This document shows, one piece after another, positions 10,828 to 20,948 of a stretch of DNA of 64,000 nucleotides; the stretch's first letter is position 1, and each line of letters starts with the position of its first letter. Below the pieces are notes generated by a model that was given only the letters and a program-made list of their open reading frames with translations, made no database searches and was not told the origin of the DNA. A program made the position numbers and the translations under genes. The DNA comes from Azospirillum picis (GTDB lineage: Bacteria > Pseudomonadota > Alphaproteobacteria > Azospirillales > Azospirillaceae). The stretch lies in assembly GCF_017876115.1 (NCBI RefSeq), contig NZ_JAGINO010000004.1, forward strand, positions 124,001-188,000, in the 5' to 3' direction.

Positions 10828-10849
10828 TTTTGCCGGGTGCCCGGCAAAA
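10828..10849. promoter_or_regulatory. Perfect inverted repeat, candidate FlbD enhancer
   Basis: TTTTGCCGGG and CCCGGCAAAA are perfect 10-nt arms around a TG spacer. The centre lies about 100 bp upstream of the predicted fliF start point, a usual distance for an enhancer of a sigma-54 promoter. The CCCGGCAAAA core resembles, as I remember them, the ftr elements bound by FlbD in Caulobacter. Binding by FlbD is inference. Confidence 0.5.
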
Positions 10850-11059
10850 TATGCCTAGCGCCCCGTAAATGTTGCAGCCTTGCAGCAGGCCCGGGGTGGT
10901 CAGGGGGGCGGCCGAGGGGGCAGCCGTCCGCGCACCGCCCGGCGCCATGGCCCCATTACGGCTCCTGGCGGCGGGGCATGGCTTCGGCACCGCGGGCGGA
11001 AAGCCGCGACCAGGGGGTAAGATGATACCGTTCATTGCACGAAAAGATAGAGCTCACGC

Positions 11060-11108
11060 AATACTGCGGGCGTATTCCGCGAAATACCCTTTACCCAAAA
11101 GAGGTAAA
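11060..11108. promoter_or_regulatory. Two inverted repeats with 7-nt spacers, possible operators
   Basis: AATAC-N7-GTATT (11060-11076) and TTTACC-N7-GGTAAA (11090-11108) lie 14 nt apart in the AT-rich part of the intergenic region, upstream of the XRE-family gene at 11290. Paired palindromes of equal spacing are what an XRE dimer might bind for autoregulation. No experiment or family knowledge links them directly. Confidence 0.3.
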
Positions 11109-11289
11109 ATCCCGAGCGGAGGTTGACAGGACCAAGTCCCGGTCATAGCTGAGTTGTAATAGATTTCCGAAAACTGCCAATTTGTCTTTCTCGGAGGGGC
11201 CGCCATCCGGTACGTGCAGCCGATGTGCGGAGCCTGTGTGCAGGGCAGGGCGGGCATCCAGACCGCATTATCATCGAAGGGGAAGCGCC

Positions 11290-11796
11290 ATGAAGCGACG
11301 CGGCCGGGAAAAGAAGGAAGGGCTGAACGAGGTCGACGTCTTTGTCGGTCAGCGTCTGCGCGAATTGCGCATGTTGGCCGGACTGAGCCAGAGCGACGTC
11401 GCCTCCGCATTGGGGCTGACCTTTCAGCAACTGCAGAAATATGAACGCGGCTTCAATCGCGTGTCCTCCAGCCGCCTGTTCAAGCTGGGCCAGTTCTTCC
11501 GGGTTCCGGTGTCCGTCTTCTTCGAGGGTCTGGAGAATCGCCAGCCGGCCATCGAGGGCGAGGCGCCGGCCGCCGGCGGGGACGAGCAGGACAACACCTT
11601 GCAGTCGCGTGAGGCGCTGATGCTGGCCCGGTATTTTCAAAGCATCCGCGATCCCCAGGTGCGCGCCGCCATCCGCGAACTGGCCGAACGCTGCGCCGAC
11701 CAGATCGCCGAACCGGCGGCCGACAAGCCGGAGGCCGCCCCCGTCGCCGCCAAGCGGGGACGCGGCCGGCGGGCGGAGCAGGGCGGCCACGCCTGA
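11290..11796 (+). CDS. XRE-family helix-turn-helix regulator
   Basis: The ATG at 11290 follows a good ribosome-binding site (AGGGGAAG). The longer frame from 11182 adds residues that do not look like protein. The 168-aa product has a Cro/CI-type DNA-binding domain at about 12-72 (GQRLRELRMLAGLSQSDVA, then LGLTFQQLQKYERGFNRVSS). A spacer and a helical segment follow (LMLARYFQSIRDPQVRAAIRELAERC), then a basic tail (KRGRGRR). Such short XRE proteins with a C-terminal helix are common in alphaproteobacteria, and some regulate cell-surface or motility traits. It is divergent from the flagellar operon, so a role in motility is possible but unproven. Confidence 0.82.
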   Translation: MKRRGREKKEGLNEVDVFVGQRLRELRMLAGLSQSDVASALGLTFQQLQKYERGFNRVSSSRLFKLGQFFRVPVSVFFEGLENRQPAIEGEAPAAGGDEQDNTLQSREALMLARYFQSIRDPQVRAAIRELAERCADQIAEPAADKPEAAPVAAKRGRGRRAEQGGHA

Positions 11797-11815
11797 CCGC
11801 CCCGTCGCGCGTCCG

Positions 11816-12439
11816 TCAGTCGGCGGGCGACGCGGCGGGCCGAAGGCGCCGGTAATGGTCGAGGAAGTCGGCCAGCGCCTCTTCCGGCCCCAGCGGCACG
11901 ATCACCGCCTCGTCCGGCGGCGGCAGATCCTGCCAGTTGACCCGGTGCGGCGCGCAGAGGTCGCGCAGCTCGGTCGCCAGCGCCCGCTGGTCGGCCAGCT
12001 TGACCGCCTTCGGTTCGGGATGCCTGAAACCGAACCGTCCGGCGAGCGCCAGTTTGATCGGCTCCACCGCCTTGCGGACGACGTCGCGCCCGATCCGCGC
12101 CTTCCAGGGGGTCGGCCAGTCGCCGGTGAACGCCTCTTCGCAGTCGTGCATCAGCGCGTCGTAGGCGTAGCCCTCCGGCGCCAGCCGGCTTGCCAGCACG
12201 CAGTGCTGGGCGACGCTGAAGAAGCTGCGCGTGTTGCCGACGAATCGGCATTGGTAGGCCAGGGGGCGCGCGATGTCCTCGATGTCGAACCGGCTGAAAT
12301 CCGGATGCTCCAGATCGACGGTGCGGCCGGAATAGGTGATCATGACCGCCGTCGGATCGGGCACGTCGAGCAGGTCGAACTGGTCCGGGTCGGTGACGCG
12401 GGCCGACGCGCCGCGTTGCTTTGATGTCGTCTTCTTCAT
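11816..12439 (-). CDS. HD-superfamily hydrolase, YfbR-like
   Basis: This 207-aa protein has an HD-type metal site: VAQHCVLAS supplies the first His, ALMHDCEEAFTGDWPTPWK the His-Asp pair, and a later Asp lies in the helical C-terminal half. The layout (H...HD...D) and the EAxxGDxxxPxK loop match the YfbR-type 5'-deoxynucleotidases and related phage-borne HD hydrolases. It probably hydrolyses a small phosphate compound such as a deoxynucleoside monophosphate. The gene converges on the XRE regulator gene with a 19-nt gap and has no operon partner. Confidence 0.75.
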   Translation of the reverse strand: MKKTTSKQRGASARVTDPDQFDLLDVPDPTAVMITYSGRTVDLEHPDFSRFDIEDIARPLAYQCRFVGNTRSFFSVAQHCVLASRLAPEGYAYDALMHDCEEAFTGDWPTPWKARIGRDVVRKAVEPIKLALAGRFGFRHPEPKAVKLADQRALATELRDLCAPHRVNWQDLPPPDEAVIVPLGPEEALADFLDHYRRLRPAASPAD

Positions 12440-12522
12440 CCCGGAACCTGTAGCAGATCGGCCGCCCGGCCCTCAACCAACCCCCACGGCCATCCGTTCA
12501 TGGCCTCCTTCACGGCCCCCGT

Positions 12523-14682
<2,160 letters not shown>

Positions 14683-14847
14683 GGGGCGGTTCGTCCTCTT
14701 CTCGCTTGCGGCTTGGACCGCGGCCAGGATAGGCCGTCCGGCGCGGGATTGCCATTCTTCGCTGCGCCCTGGCCATCCGTTACCCTCCGGGAGACGGTTT
14801 GTGTTAACGAGTGTGCAAGACTGTGTCGGGAAAGCTGTTCCCGGCCG

Positions 14848-14865
14848 CCCTGGCTCCTGCCAGGG
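14848..14865 (+). promoter_or_regulatory. Hairpin in the leader of the lone receiver gene
   Basis: CCCTGGC-TCCT-GCCAGGG forms a perfect 7-bp stem with a 4-nt loop. Directly after it, a strong ribosome-binding site (GGGGAGAAG) precedes a five-codon frame (14872-14889, MNAGG and stop), which ends 4 nt before the receiver ATG at 14894. This may be a leader with a mini-ORF, or chance in GC-rich DNA. Confidence 0.3.
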
Positions 14866-14893
14866 GAGAAGATGAACGCAGGGGGGTGACGAG

Positions 14894-15328
14894 ATGGTCG
14901 TGCAATCAGACGGCGGTACGCGTCCGGTCCGGACGATCCACGACCTCGGCGTGCTGCTGGTCGAGGACGACGACTTCACCCGCAAGCTGATCGCCCGCCT
15001 GCTGCTGGACATCAAGGTGCGGGCCGTGTTCGAAGCCACGGACGGCGTCCAGGCGCTGGACATCCTGCGCAGGGACACCGCCGCTGTCGACATCGCGATC
15101 TGCGATCTGGAGATGCCGCGCATGGGCGGCCTCGACCTGCTGCACGCCCTGCGGACCGCCGCCGGCCACCCGCTGGCCGACCTGCCGGTGCTTGTCCTGA
15201 CCGGCCACAGCGAAGCCGACACGGTGAAGCGGGCGATCACCTACGGCATCTCGGGATACCTGGTGAAGCCGGTGTCCAAGGCCGACCTGATGAAGCGCCT
15301 GACCTTCGCCATGCAGAAGAGGCGATAG
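14894..15328 (+). CDS. Single-domain response regulator (CheY-like)
   Basis: This 144-aa protein is one receiver domain. It has the acidic pocket in VLLVEDDDFTRKL, the phospho-acceptor Asp in AICDLEMPRMGG, Thr in VLVLTGHSE and Lys in GYLVKPVSKADL. There is a 17-residue N-terminal extension and no output domain. Such proteins act by docking to a partner or as phosphate shuttles. The gene is divergent from the hybrid kinase ending at 12523, whose HPt domain is a natural phosphodonor. That pairing is inferred from position only. The start at 14894 has a GGGGGG-rich ribosome-binding site. Confidence 0.85.
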   Translation: MVVQSDGGTRPVRTIHDLGVLLVEDDDFTRKLIARLLLDIKVRAVFEATDGVQALDILRRDTAAVDIAICDLEMPRMGGLDLLHALRTAAGHPLADLPVLVLTGHSEADTVKRAITYGISGYLVKPVSKADLMKRLTFAMQKRR

Positions 15329-15495
15329 GCCGGCCGAAAGGAAATGGGGCCGCCGTGCGCCTCAACCGGCGCTGGCGCTTCCGTCCGCCATCCTGTAGAA
15401 AGGACGGCACCGCCGCCGCACTGCGAAAGGACCATGGGTTCCTGCCTTCCTTCGCCCGGCCCGCTCCGATCCCTTTCGCGGCATCGGGGAGAGCC

Positions 15496-16191
15496 GTGAG
15501 CAAAGACCGACCTCCCGGGTCGTCCGACGCCCACCATTCCGGTGCGCCCCAAACCTGCGCCCGCGTTTCGGATTTGCTGGACGCTTTCCTGGCGCGCGGC
15601 CACCAGCCCGCCCCCGGACAATCCGCCTCCTCCGGCCCGCCGGACCGTATTTCCCTGGCCGAGGTGATGGACGCGCTGGGTGACCGCGCCTTCGGCACGC
15701 TTCTGCTCATCCTGTCGATCCCCAATGTCCTGCCGGTTCCCGGCCTGTCGACGGCCACGGGTGTCCCGATGATCCTGATCGGCGCGCAGATGGCGCTCGG
15801 CCGCCCGCAGCCCTGGCTGCCGCGCCGCATGCTGGCCGTCGGCTTCGACCGTGGCGCCTTCCTCGGGGTGATCCGCCGCGCCAAGCCGTGGGCCGACCGC
15901 CTTGAGCGCCACCTGCGTCCGCGCCTGCCGGCGCTGGCGGGACCGGCGGCCGAGCGGATGCTGGGGGTGGCGGTGATGCTGCTGGCCGGCATCCTGGCCC
16001 TGCCGATCGTCTTCGGAAACCAGCCCCCGGCCCTGGCGATCGCCCTGATCGCGCTGGGTTTGATGGAATCCGACGGCGCCTTCGTCGTCGCCGGCCTGAT
16101 CGCCGGCGTCCTGTCCATCGCCATCATCGCCGCCGTCCTGCTCGGTCTCGGGCAGGCGGCGGTCGCCGTGGCGCAACAATTGATCGGTTGA
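15496..16191 (+). CDS. exoD: ExoD-family membrane protein (exopolysaccharide synthesis)
   Basis: I chose the GTG at 15496 because of a strong GGGGAGAG ribosome-binding site just upstream; the frame extends to 15355 but that part looks non-coding. The 231-aa product has the ExoD signature: a helical start (RVSDLLDAFLA), SLAEVMDALGDRAFGTLLLI, and SIPNVLPVPGLSTATGVPM, with several membrane helices in the second half (MLLAGILALPIVFGN; AIALIALGLMESDGAFVVAG). ExoD was described in Sinorhizobium as needed for normal exopolysaccharide and nodule invasion, but its biochemical function is unknown. The downstream CorB-like gene follows after 25 nt, so the two may be co-transcribed. Confidence 0.85.
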   Translation: MSKDRPPGSSDAHHSGAPQTCARVSDLLDAFLARGHQPAPGQSASSGPPDRISLAEVMDALGDRAFGTLLLILSIPNVLPVPGLSTATGVPMILIGAQMALGRPQPWLPRRMLAVGFDRGAFLGVIRRAKPWADRLERHLRPRLPALAGPAAERMLGVAVMLLAGILALPIVFGNQPPALAIALIALGLMESDGAFVVAGLIAGVLSIAIIAAVLLGLGQAAVAVAQQLIG

Positions 16192-16216
16192 GGGAGCGCC
16201 CTTCGGGCATATCGCC

Positions 16217-17521
16217 ATGATCTGGGAACTTTTGGTCATCGTCCTGCTGATCCTGCTCAACGCCTTCTTCGCGATGTCGGAGATGGCGCTGGTGTCGGCG
16301 CGCCGCGCCCGGCTTCAGCAGATGGCCGAGGAGAAGGGCGGGGCGGGTGCGCGCGCGGCGCTGGAGCTGTCGGAGGATCCCAGCCGCTTCCTGTCGACCG
16401 TCCAGGTCGGCATCAGCCTGACCGGCATCATCGCCGGCGCCTACGGCGGCTCGACCCTGGCGGAACGGCTGGGCGGCGTCCTGGACGAGCGGGTGAGCTG
16501 GATCGCGCCCTACGGCCACACCGTCGCCTTCGCGCTTGTGGTCGCCGCCATCACCTACTTCTCGCTGATCATCGGCGAGCTGGTGCCCAAGCGCATGGCG
16601 CTGGTCGCATCGGAGCGGATCGCCGCCCTGGTCGCCAGCCCGATGCGGACGGTGTCGCGCCTCTCGGCGCCGGTCGTCTGGCTGCTGGGCGTGTCGAGCG
16701 ACGCCGTGCTGAAGCTGCTGCGCCTGCCGACCTCGCGCGAGCAGACGGTGACGGAGGAGGAGGTGAAGACCCTGATCGCCGAGGGCACCCAGAGCGGCGT
16801 CTTCGAGCCGGCCGAACGCCAGATGATCGAAGGGGTCATGCACCTGTCGGACCGCACTGTGCGGTCGATCATGACGCCGCGCCCGGACCTGATCTGGCTC
16901 GACATCGACGACACGCCGGAGATCGTCGGCCGCGAAATCCGCGAGAGCGGCTATTCGCGCTTCCCCGTCTGCCGCGGCGACGTCGACGAGGTCCAGGGCA
17001 TCGTCTCGGCCAAGGGCCTGCTCGACCAGTCGCTGAACGGCATGGCCTTCGACCTGAAGTCGGCGATGACCAAGCCGCTCGTCGTCCATGACGGCACGCC
17101 GGTCTTCCGCCTGCTCGACCTCTTCAAGCAGGCCAGCGTCCACATGGCGGTGGTGGTCGACGAATATGGCAGCGTCGAGGGGCTGGTCACCATGACCGAC
17201 ATCCTGGAGGCGATCGCCGGCGAACTGCCGGACAGCACCCAGGAAGGCGATTCGGCCGCCGTCCAGCGCGAGGACGGCAGTTGGCTGGTCGACGGCATGA
17301 CGCCGGTGGAGGAGGTGGAGGCGCTGGTCGGCGTGAAGAACATGAAGGGGGACGGCGACTTCCACACCATCGCCGGCTTCCTTCTCGACCATTTCGGCCA
17401 TGTCCCGACCGCGGCCGAGCATTTCAACTGGAACGGCATCCGTTTCGAGGTGGTCGACATGGATGGCCGCCGCATCGACAAGGTGCTCATCCAGTTGAAC
17501 CCGGAGGTTTCGGAGGGCTGA
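16217..17521 (+). CDS. CorB/HlyC-type CNNM-CBS-CorC_HlyC membrane protein
   Basis: This 434-aa protein has a DUF21/CNNM transmembrane domain (1-190; begins MIWELLVIVLLILLNAFFAMSE, with SLTGIIAGAYGGSTLAERLG and the IGELVPKR motif). A tandem CBS pair follows (about 205-335; VRSIMTPRPDLIWLD and MAVVVDEYGSVEGLVT), then a C-terminal CorC_HlyC domain (about 350-430). The family is linked to magnesium/cobalt transport or efflux (CorB, MpfA) and is often mis-called hemolysin. The CBS pair suggests control by adenine nucleotides. The start ATG lies 25 nt after exoD. Confidence 0.88.
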   Translation: MIWELLVIVLLILLNAFFAMSEMALVSARRARLQQMAEEKGGAGARAALELSEDPSRFLSTVQVGISLTGIIAGAYGGSTLAERLGGVLDERVSWIAPYGHTVAFALVVAAITYFSLIIGELVPKRMALVASERIAALVASPMRTVSRLSAPVVWLLGVSSDAVLKLLRLPTSREQTVTEEEVKTLIAEGTQSGVFEPAERQMIEGVMHLSDRTVRSIMTPRPDLIWLDIDDTPEIVGREIRESGYSRFPVCRGDVDEVQGIVSAKGLLDQSLNGMAFDLKSAMTKPLVVHDGTPVFRLLDLFKQASVHMAVVVDEYGSVEGLVTMTDILEAIAGELPDSTQEGDSAAVQREDGSWLVDGMTPVEEVEALVGVKNMKGDGDFHTIAGFLLDHFGHVPTAAEHFNWNGIRFEVVDMDGRRIDKVLIQLNPEVSEG

Positions 17522-17587
17522 ACCTTTAGGCGGCCGGCCTGCCGCCGGTCGCCGACCCGGGCATCAGAATGGCCGTTTTCAGGGATT

Positions 17588-17605
17588 TTCTGTCACAATA
17601 CAGAA
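17588..17605. promoter_or_regulatory. Palindrome upstream of the FUSC efflux operon
   Basis: TTCTGT-N6-ACAGAA is a perfect inverted repeat in an AT-rich patch of the 120-nt gap before the FUSC gene. Its size and form suit a dimeric regulator (MarR, TetR or LysR type). No regulator gene adjoins, so a trans-encoded factor would be needed. Confidence 0.4.
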
Positions 17606-17641
17606 TTTATCCGCCGCGGCAAATCGGCCAAAACTATCGGC

Positions 17642-19768
17642 ATGACCGCGATGCCGACCATCCATACCCGCCCGGCCAGGACCTGTGCAGCAGTGCTGCG
17701 CGCCGGTTCGAGCGCCCTTCGCACGCCCGCCATGACGGTGGACGCGGATGCGATCCTCTTTTCGGCCAAGAGCTTCGCCGCGGCGATGCTGGCCTATTAT
17801 GTTTCGCTGCGGATTGGGCTGCCCAAGCCGTTCTGGGCCATCGTCACGGTCTACATCGTCTCCCAGACCTCCGCCGGTGCATCACTCAGCCGCGGTGTCT
17901 ACCGCTTCGCCGGGACGGTCGTCGGCGCGATGGCGACGGTGGCGATCGTGCCGAACTTCGTGAACGATCCGATCGCGTGCAGCCTCGTCCTCGCCGGCTG
18001 GATCGGCCTGTGCCTGTTCTTCTCGCTGCTTGACCGCACGCCACGGGCCTATGCCTTCGTCCTCGCCGGCTACACGGCCAGCCTGATCGGCTTTCCGGGC
18101 GTGCTCGATCCCGGTGTGGTTTTCGACACCGCATCCCTGCGCGTTCAGGAAATCTCCATCGGGATTCTCTGCGCGGTTCTGATCCACCGCTACGTTCTCC
18201 CGAAGCCGATGACGGGCCAATTCACCGGCAAGCTGTCGGCGACGCTGCGCGACGCCCGGCGGCTCGCCGGCGACGCGCTGGCGGGAACCCCCGAAGAGAA
18301 CCGCAGGGACCGCCACCAGCTTGCCGCCGATCTCCTGGCGCTTCAGGGGCTTGCGACGCATCTGCCATATGACCCCTCGCCGGTGACGCCGCGGCGCGGG
18401 ACCTTGCACCTTATCCATGACCGCCTCTCCCGCCTTCTTCCGCTGACGGCGGAGGTCGAGGACCGGATACAATTCCTCCGCATGGACGGCGGCGGAAGGG
18501 CTGATCGGCTCACCGCCTTGGTCGGCGAGGTCCGCGCCTGGGTCGAAACCGACAAGAGGGATGGGGGGGAAACGGCGGCAGCGCGGCTGATCGCGCAGGC
18601 AAGGGCGGTCCAGGGCAGTCTGGGCGCGGATGCGGCCGTGCCGGCCGATGGCGTCGGCGCCAATCTGGCCGGCCATCTTGCGGAAATGATCGGTCTTCTG
18701 CAGGACTGCGACAGGCTCGGGCAGGGCATGTCCGCCGGCCGGCCTTCACGGAAAGCGGCATCGCTTCACGGGCCGATGCGGGCGAAGGGCTACGTCTATC
18801 ACCGCGACCCCTGGATGGCGGCCCGTGCGGCGCTGGGCGCCTGCGCCGGCATCCTCGGCGGCTGCGCCTTCTGGATCGGGTCGGGCTGGCCGGAGGGGGG
18901 AACCGCGGTCTCGATCCTCGGGGTCTGCTGCAGCCTGTTCGGCAATGTCGATGCGCCCGCGCCGGTCGTCGTCAAGTACCTCGTCGGCTCGATCTACGGG
19001 GTGCTGGTCAGCCTCGTCTACAGCTTCGCGATCCTTCCCCAGGTAACGGGCTTCACGGTGCTTGTCGCGGTCCTGGCCCCGGCCTTCCTGTTCGCCGGCT
19101 CCCTGCAGGCGCGCCCGCCCACGGCTCTGATGGCGATGGGGATCACGCTCACCATCCCGATCCTCTCGGGACTGGGCACCGCCTACGCCGGCGACTTCGC
19201 CGGCACCCTCAACATGGTGATCGCACTCTTCTTTGCGGTCGGCTTCGCGGCGGTCAGCATGTCCCTGTTCCAGACCGTCCCGGCGGACGCAGCGATCAAC
19301 CGGCTGCTCCACCTCAGCCGGCGGGATGTCGGCCGCCGCGCCCTCGGCACCGCGCCGAACGAGGCGCACTGGACAAGCCTGATGATCGACCGCACGGCGC
19401 TGCTGCTGCCGAGGCTGCGGGCATCGGGAAAGGACCATGCGGACATCCTCGACGATACGCTGCGCCATCTTCGCATCGGCCATGCCGCCGGCCGGCTTCG
19501 CACGGCGGTCGCGCAGGTGGACGGCGAGGCCGGCGTCGCGCTGAACGGCCTTCTTTCCTCGATCGCCGCCTGTTTCGGCACCCGGGGGCCGGCAGCCCCG
19601 GCCGATCTCGACAATCTCGCCGAGCTCGACCGGCGCATCGGGGCGCTGATGGCGATGCTCGGGACCGTCGCATACGGCAGCCGGCCGCGGATTGGCGACC
19701 TGCTCATCGATCTTCGTTTCGCACTCCGCTCCGGAAGAACGGCAAAGGGAGGAGCATCCCCCTCATGA
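17642..19768 (+). CDS. FUSC-family inner-membrane efflux protein (AaeB/YccS-like)
   Basis: This 708-aa protein has two blocks of about six membrane helices, near residues 40-180 and 390-540, each followed by a cytoplasmic helical domain. The first block carries SFAAAMLAYYVSLRIGLPKP and WAIVTVYIVSQTSAGASLSRG, the second ARAALGACAGILGGCAFWIGSGWPEG; this is the FUSC/AaeB pattern. With DUF1656 and an HlyD adaptor it forms the AaeXAB-type system known from E. coli to export aromatic carboxylic acids such as p-hydroxybenzoate. The substrate here is not known. The start is uncertain: an ATG at 17732 (MTVDADAILFSAKSF) would suit the family N-terminus better, and neither start has a strong ribosome-binding site. 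It overlaps the next gene by 4 nt. Confidence 0.85.
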   Translation: MTAMPTIHTRPARTCAAVLRAGSSALRTPAMTVDADAILFSAKSFAAAMLAYYVSLRIGLPKPFWAIVTVYIVSQTSAGASLSRGVYRFAGTVVGAMATVAIVPNFVNDPIACSLVLAGWIGLCLFFSLLDRTPRAYAFVLAGYTASLIGFPGVLDPGVVFDTASLRVQEISIGILCAVLIHRYVLPKPMTGQFTGKLSATLRDARRLAGDALAGTPEENRRDRHQLAADLLALQGLATHLPYDPSPVTPRRGTLHLIHDRLSRLLPLTAEVEDRIQFLRMDGGGRADRLTALVGEVRAWVETDKRDGGETAAARLIAQARAVQGSLGADAAVPADGVGANLAGHLAEMIGLLQDCDRLGQGMSAGRPSRKAASLHGPMRAKGYVYHRDPWMAARAALGACAGILGGCAFWIGSGWPEGGTAVSILGVCCSLFGNVDAPAPVVVKYLVGSIYGVLVSLVYSFAILPQVTGFTVLVAVLAPAFLFAGSLQARPPTALMAMGITLTIPILSGLGTAYAGDFAGTLNMVIALFFAVGFAAVSMSLFQTVPADAAINRLLHLSRRDVGRRALGTAPNEAHWTSLMIDRTALLLPRLRASGKDHADILDDTLRHLRIGHAAGRLRTAVAQVDGEAGVALNGLLSSIAACFGTRGPAAPADLDNLAELDRRIGALMAMLGTVAYGSRPRIGDLLIDLRFALRSGRTAKGGASPS

Positions 19769-19980
19769 TCGTCGATTTCAGCATCGCAGGCGTCTTCATC
19801 CCCGGCCTGCTGGTCCTCGCCTTCGTCTCGCTGGTCGCCACCATGGCGATGGTGCGCGTCTTCTCCGTCACCGGCATCTCCCGCCTGTTCGCTTTCAGGC
19901 CGCTCGTCGAGACCGCCACCTTTCTCATCATCTACGGCCTGCTCATGCAGTCCCTGCCACTGATGGGGCTATTGTCGTGA
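19765..19980 (+). CDS. DUF1656 small membrane protein (AaeX-like)
   Basis: This 71-aa protein has two membrane helices (IAGVFIPGLLVLAFVSLVAT and LVETATFLIIYGLLM) and the family start MIVDFSIAGVFIP. DUF1656 proteins are nearly always encoded between or beside FUSC and HlyD genes, as AaeX is in the E. coli aae operon. Their function is unknown; they may stabilise the pump. The gene shares 4 nt with both neighbours, so the three genes are translationally coupled. Confidence 0.9.
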   Translation: MIVDFSIAGVFIPGLLVLAFVSLVATMAMVRVFSVTGISRLFAFRPLVETATFLIIYGLLMQSLPLMGLLS

Positions 19981-20918
19981 AACCTCTTCTGCTCCTGTTC
20001 GGCCGGTATGCCCTGACCCTTTGCGTGGTGGCGGTGTCCGCCTTGATCGCCTGGCAGGCATGGAGCCGTTACGAGCGAACGCCCTGGACACGCGATGGCA
20101 GGGTCGGCGTGGATGTCGTGCAGGTCGCGCCGGAGGTTTCGGGTACGATCCGCGCCGTGCCGGTGGCAGACAACCAGTATGTCAGGCGGGGCGACACTCT
20201 CTACCAGATCGACCCCGAGCGGCCTCGGCTGGCGGTGTCGCTGGCGGAGGCCGACGTCGAAGCACGGCGCCAGGACATGATCGCCCGCCAGGCGACCGCC
20301 CGGCGGCAGAGCCAGCTCAAGGATGTCGTATCACCGGAAGCCGTGCAGCAGTCCGGCGCGGCGGCGGCGGTGGCCGGCGCCGCCTATCAGGCCGCGGTGG
20401 CGACGCTCGAACTGGCCAAGCTCGATCTTGCCCGCTCGACCATCCGGTCGCCGGTCGATGGCTATGTCACCAATCTGCGGCTCCGGCCCGGCGACTATGC
20501 GACCGCGGGCACGACCAGGGTCGCCATCCTCGATGCCTCCAGCTTCTGGATCACCGGCTATTTCGAGGAAACGAAAATCCAGAAAATCCGCGTCGGGGCT
20601 CCGGCGCAGATCATGCTGATGGGCTTCGATCAGCCGGTGACCGGCCATGTCGAGAGCATCGGCCGCGGCATCGAGAACGGCAACGACGCGCCCGGCCACC
20701 TCGGCCTGCCCAATGTGGCGGCGACCTTTTCCTGGGTGCGCCTCGCCCAGCGCATCCCCGTCCGCATCCACATCGATCAAGTGCCTCCAGGCGTCGAACT
20801 GGCGGCTGGCATGACGGCGACCGTTGAGATAACCCCCGCCGAAATAACCCCGGCAGAAACACCCCCCGTCAAGATCACGCAAGGCGACGGCAACGCCGAC
20901 ACGGGCAGGCGGCTATGA
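19977..20918 (+). CDS. HlyD-family periplasmic adaptor of the FUSC pump (AaeA-like)
   Basis: The GTG at 19977 overlaps the DUF1656 stop (GTGA) and gives 313 aa. The upstream part of the frame belongs to the shadow of the previous genes. It has one N-terminal membrane anchor (ALTLCVVAVSALIAWQAW), then a biotinyl-lipoyl-like domain (VAPEVSGTIRAVPVADNQYVRRGDTLY). A helical hairpin follows (80-130), then the second lipoyl half (LARSTIRSPVDGYVTNLRLRPGDY) and a beta-barrel domain (FEETKIQKIRVGAPAQIML). Such adaptors link the inner-membrane pump to an outer-membrane channel; none is encoded nearby. The tail has a repetitive EITPAEITPAETPP. Confidence 0.88.
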   Translation: MKPLLLLFGRYALTLCVVAVSALIAWQAWSRYERTPWTRDGRVGVDVVQVAPEVSGTIRAVPVADNQYVRRGDTLYQIDPERPRLAVSLAEADVEARRQDMIARQATARRQSQLKDVVSPEAVQQSGAAAAVAGAAYQAAVATLELAKLDLARSTIRSPVDGYVTNLRLRPGDYATAGTTRVAILDASSFWITGYFEETKIQKIRVGAPAQIMLMGFDQPVTGHVESIGRGIENGNDAPGHLGLPNVAATFSWVRLAQRIPVRIHIDQVPPGVELAAGMTATVEITPAEITPAETPPVKITQGDGNADTGRRL

Positions 20919-20948
20919 CGCGTGCGTTCCCTTGCTGGCCGCACGCGG

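Larger units (their letters stand above)
10677..11289. other. Divergent intergenic region between fliF and the XRE regulator gene
   Basis: This is a 613-nt gene-free stretch, and its right part (11030-11230) is clearly more AT-rich than the surroundings. On the fliF side it holds the sigma-54 promoter and a perfect inverted repeat. On the regulator side it holds two inverted repeats and a possible sigma-70 promoter, TTGACA at 11123-11128 with TAGCTG 17 nt later; the -10 is poor. No convincing small open frame was found. Confidence 0.6.

Noticed and set aside
14683-15240. N-terminal extension of the LOV-like kinase to 15240
   Set aside because: It would run antisense through the whole divergent receiver gene, and the extra residues have no domain character.
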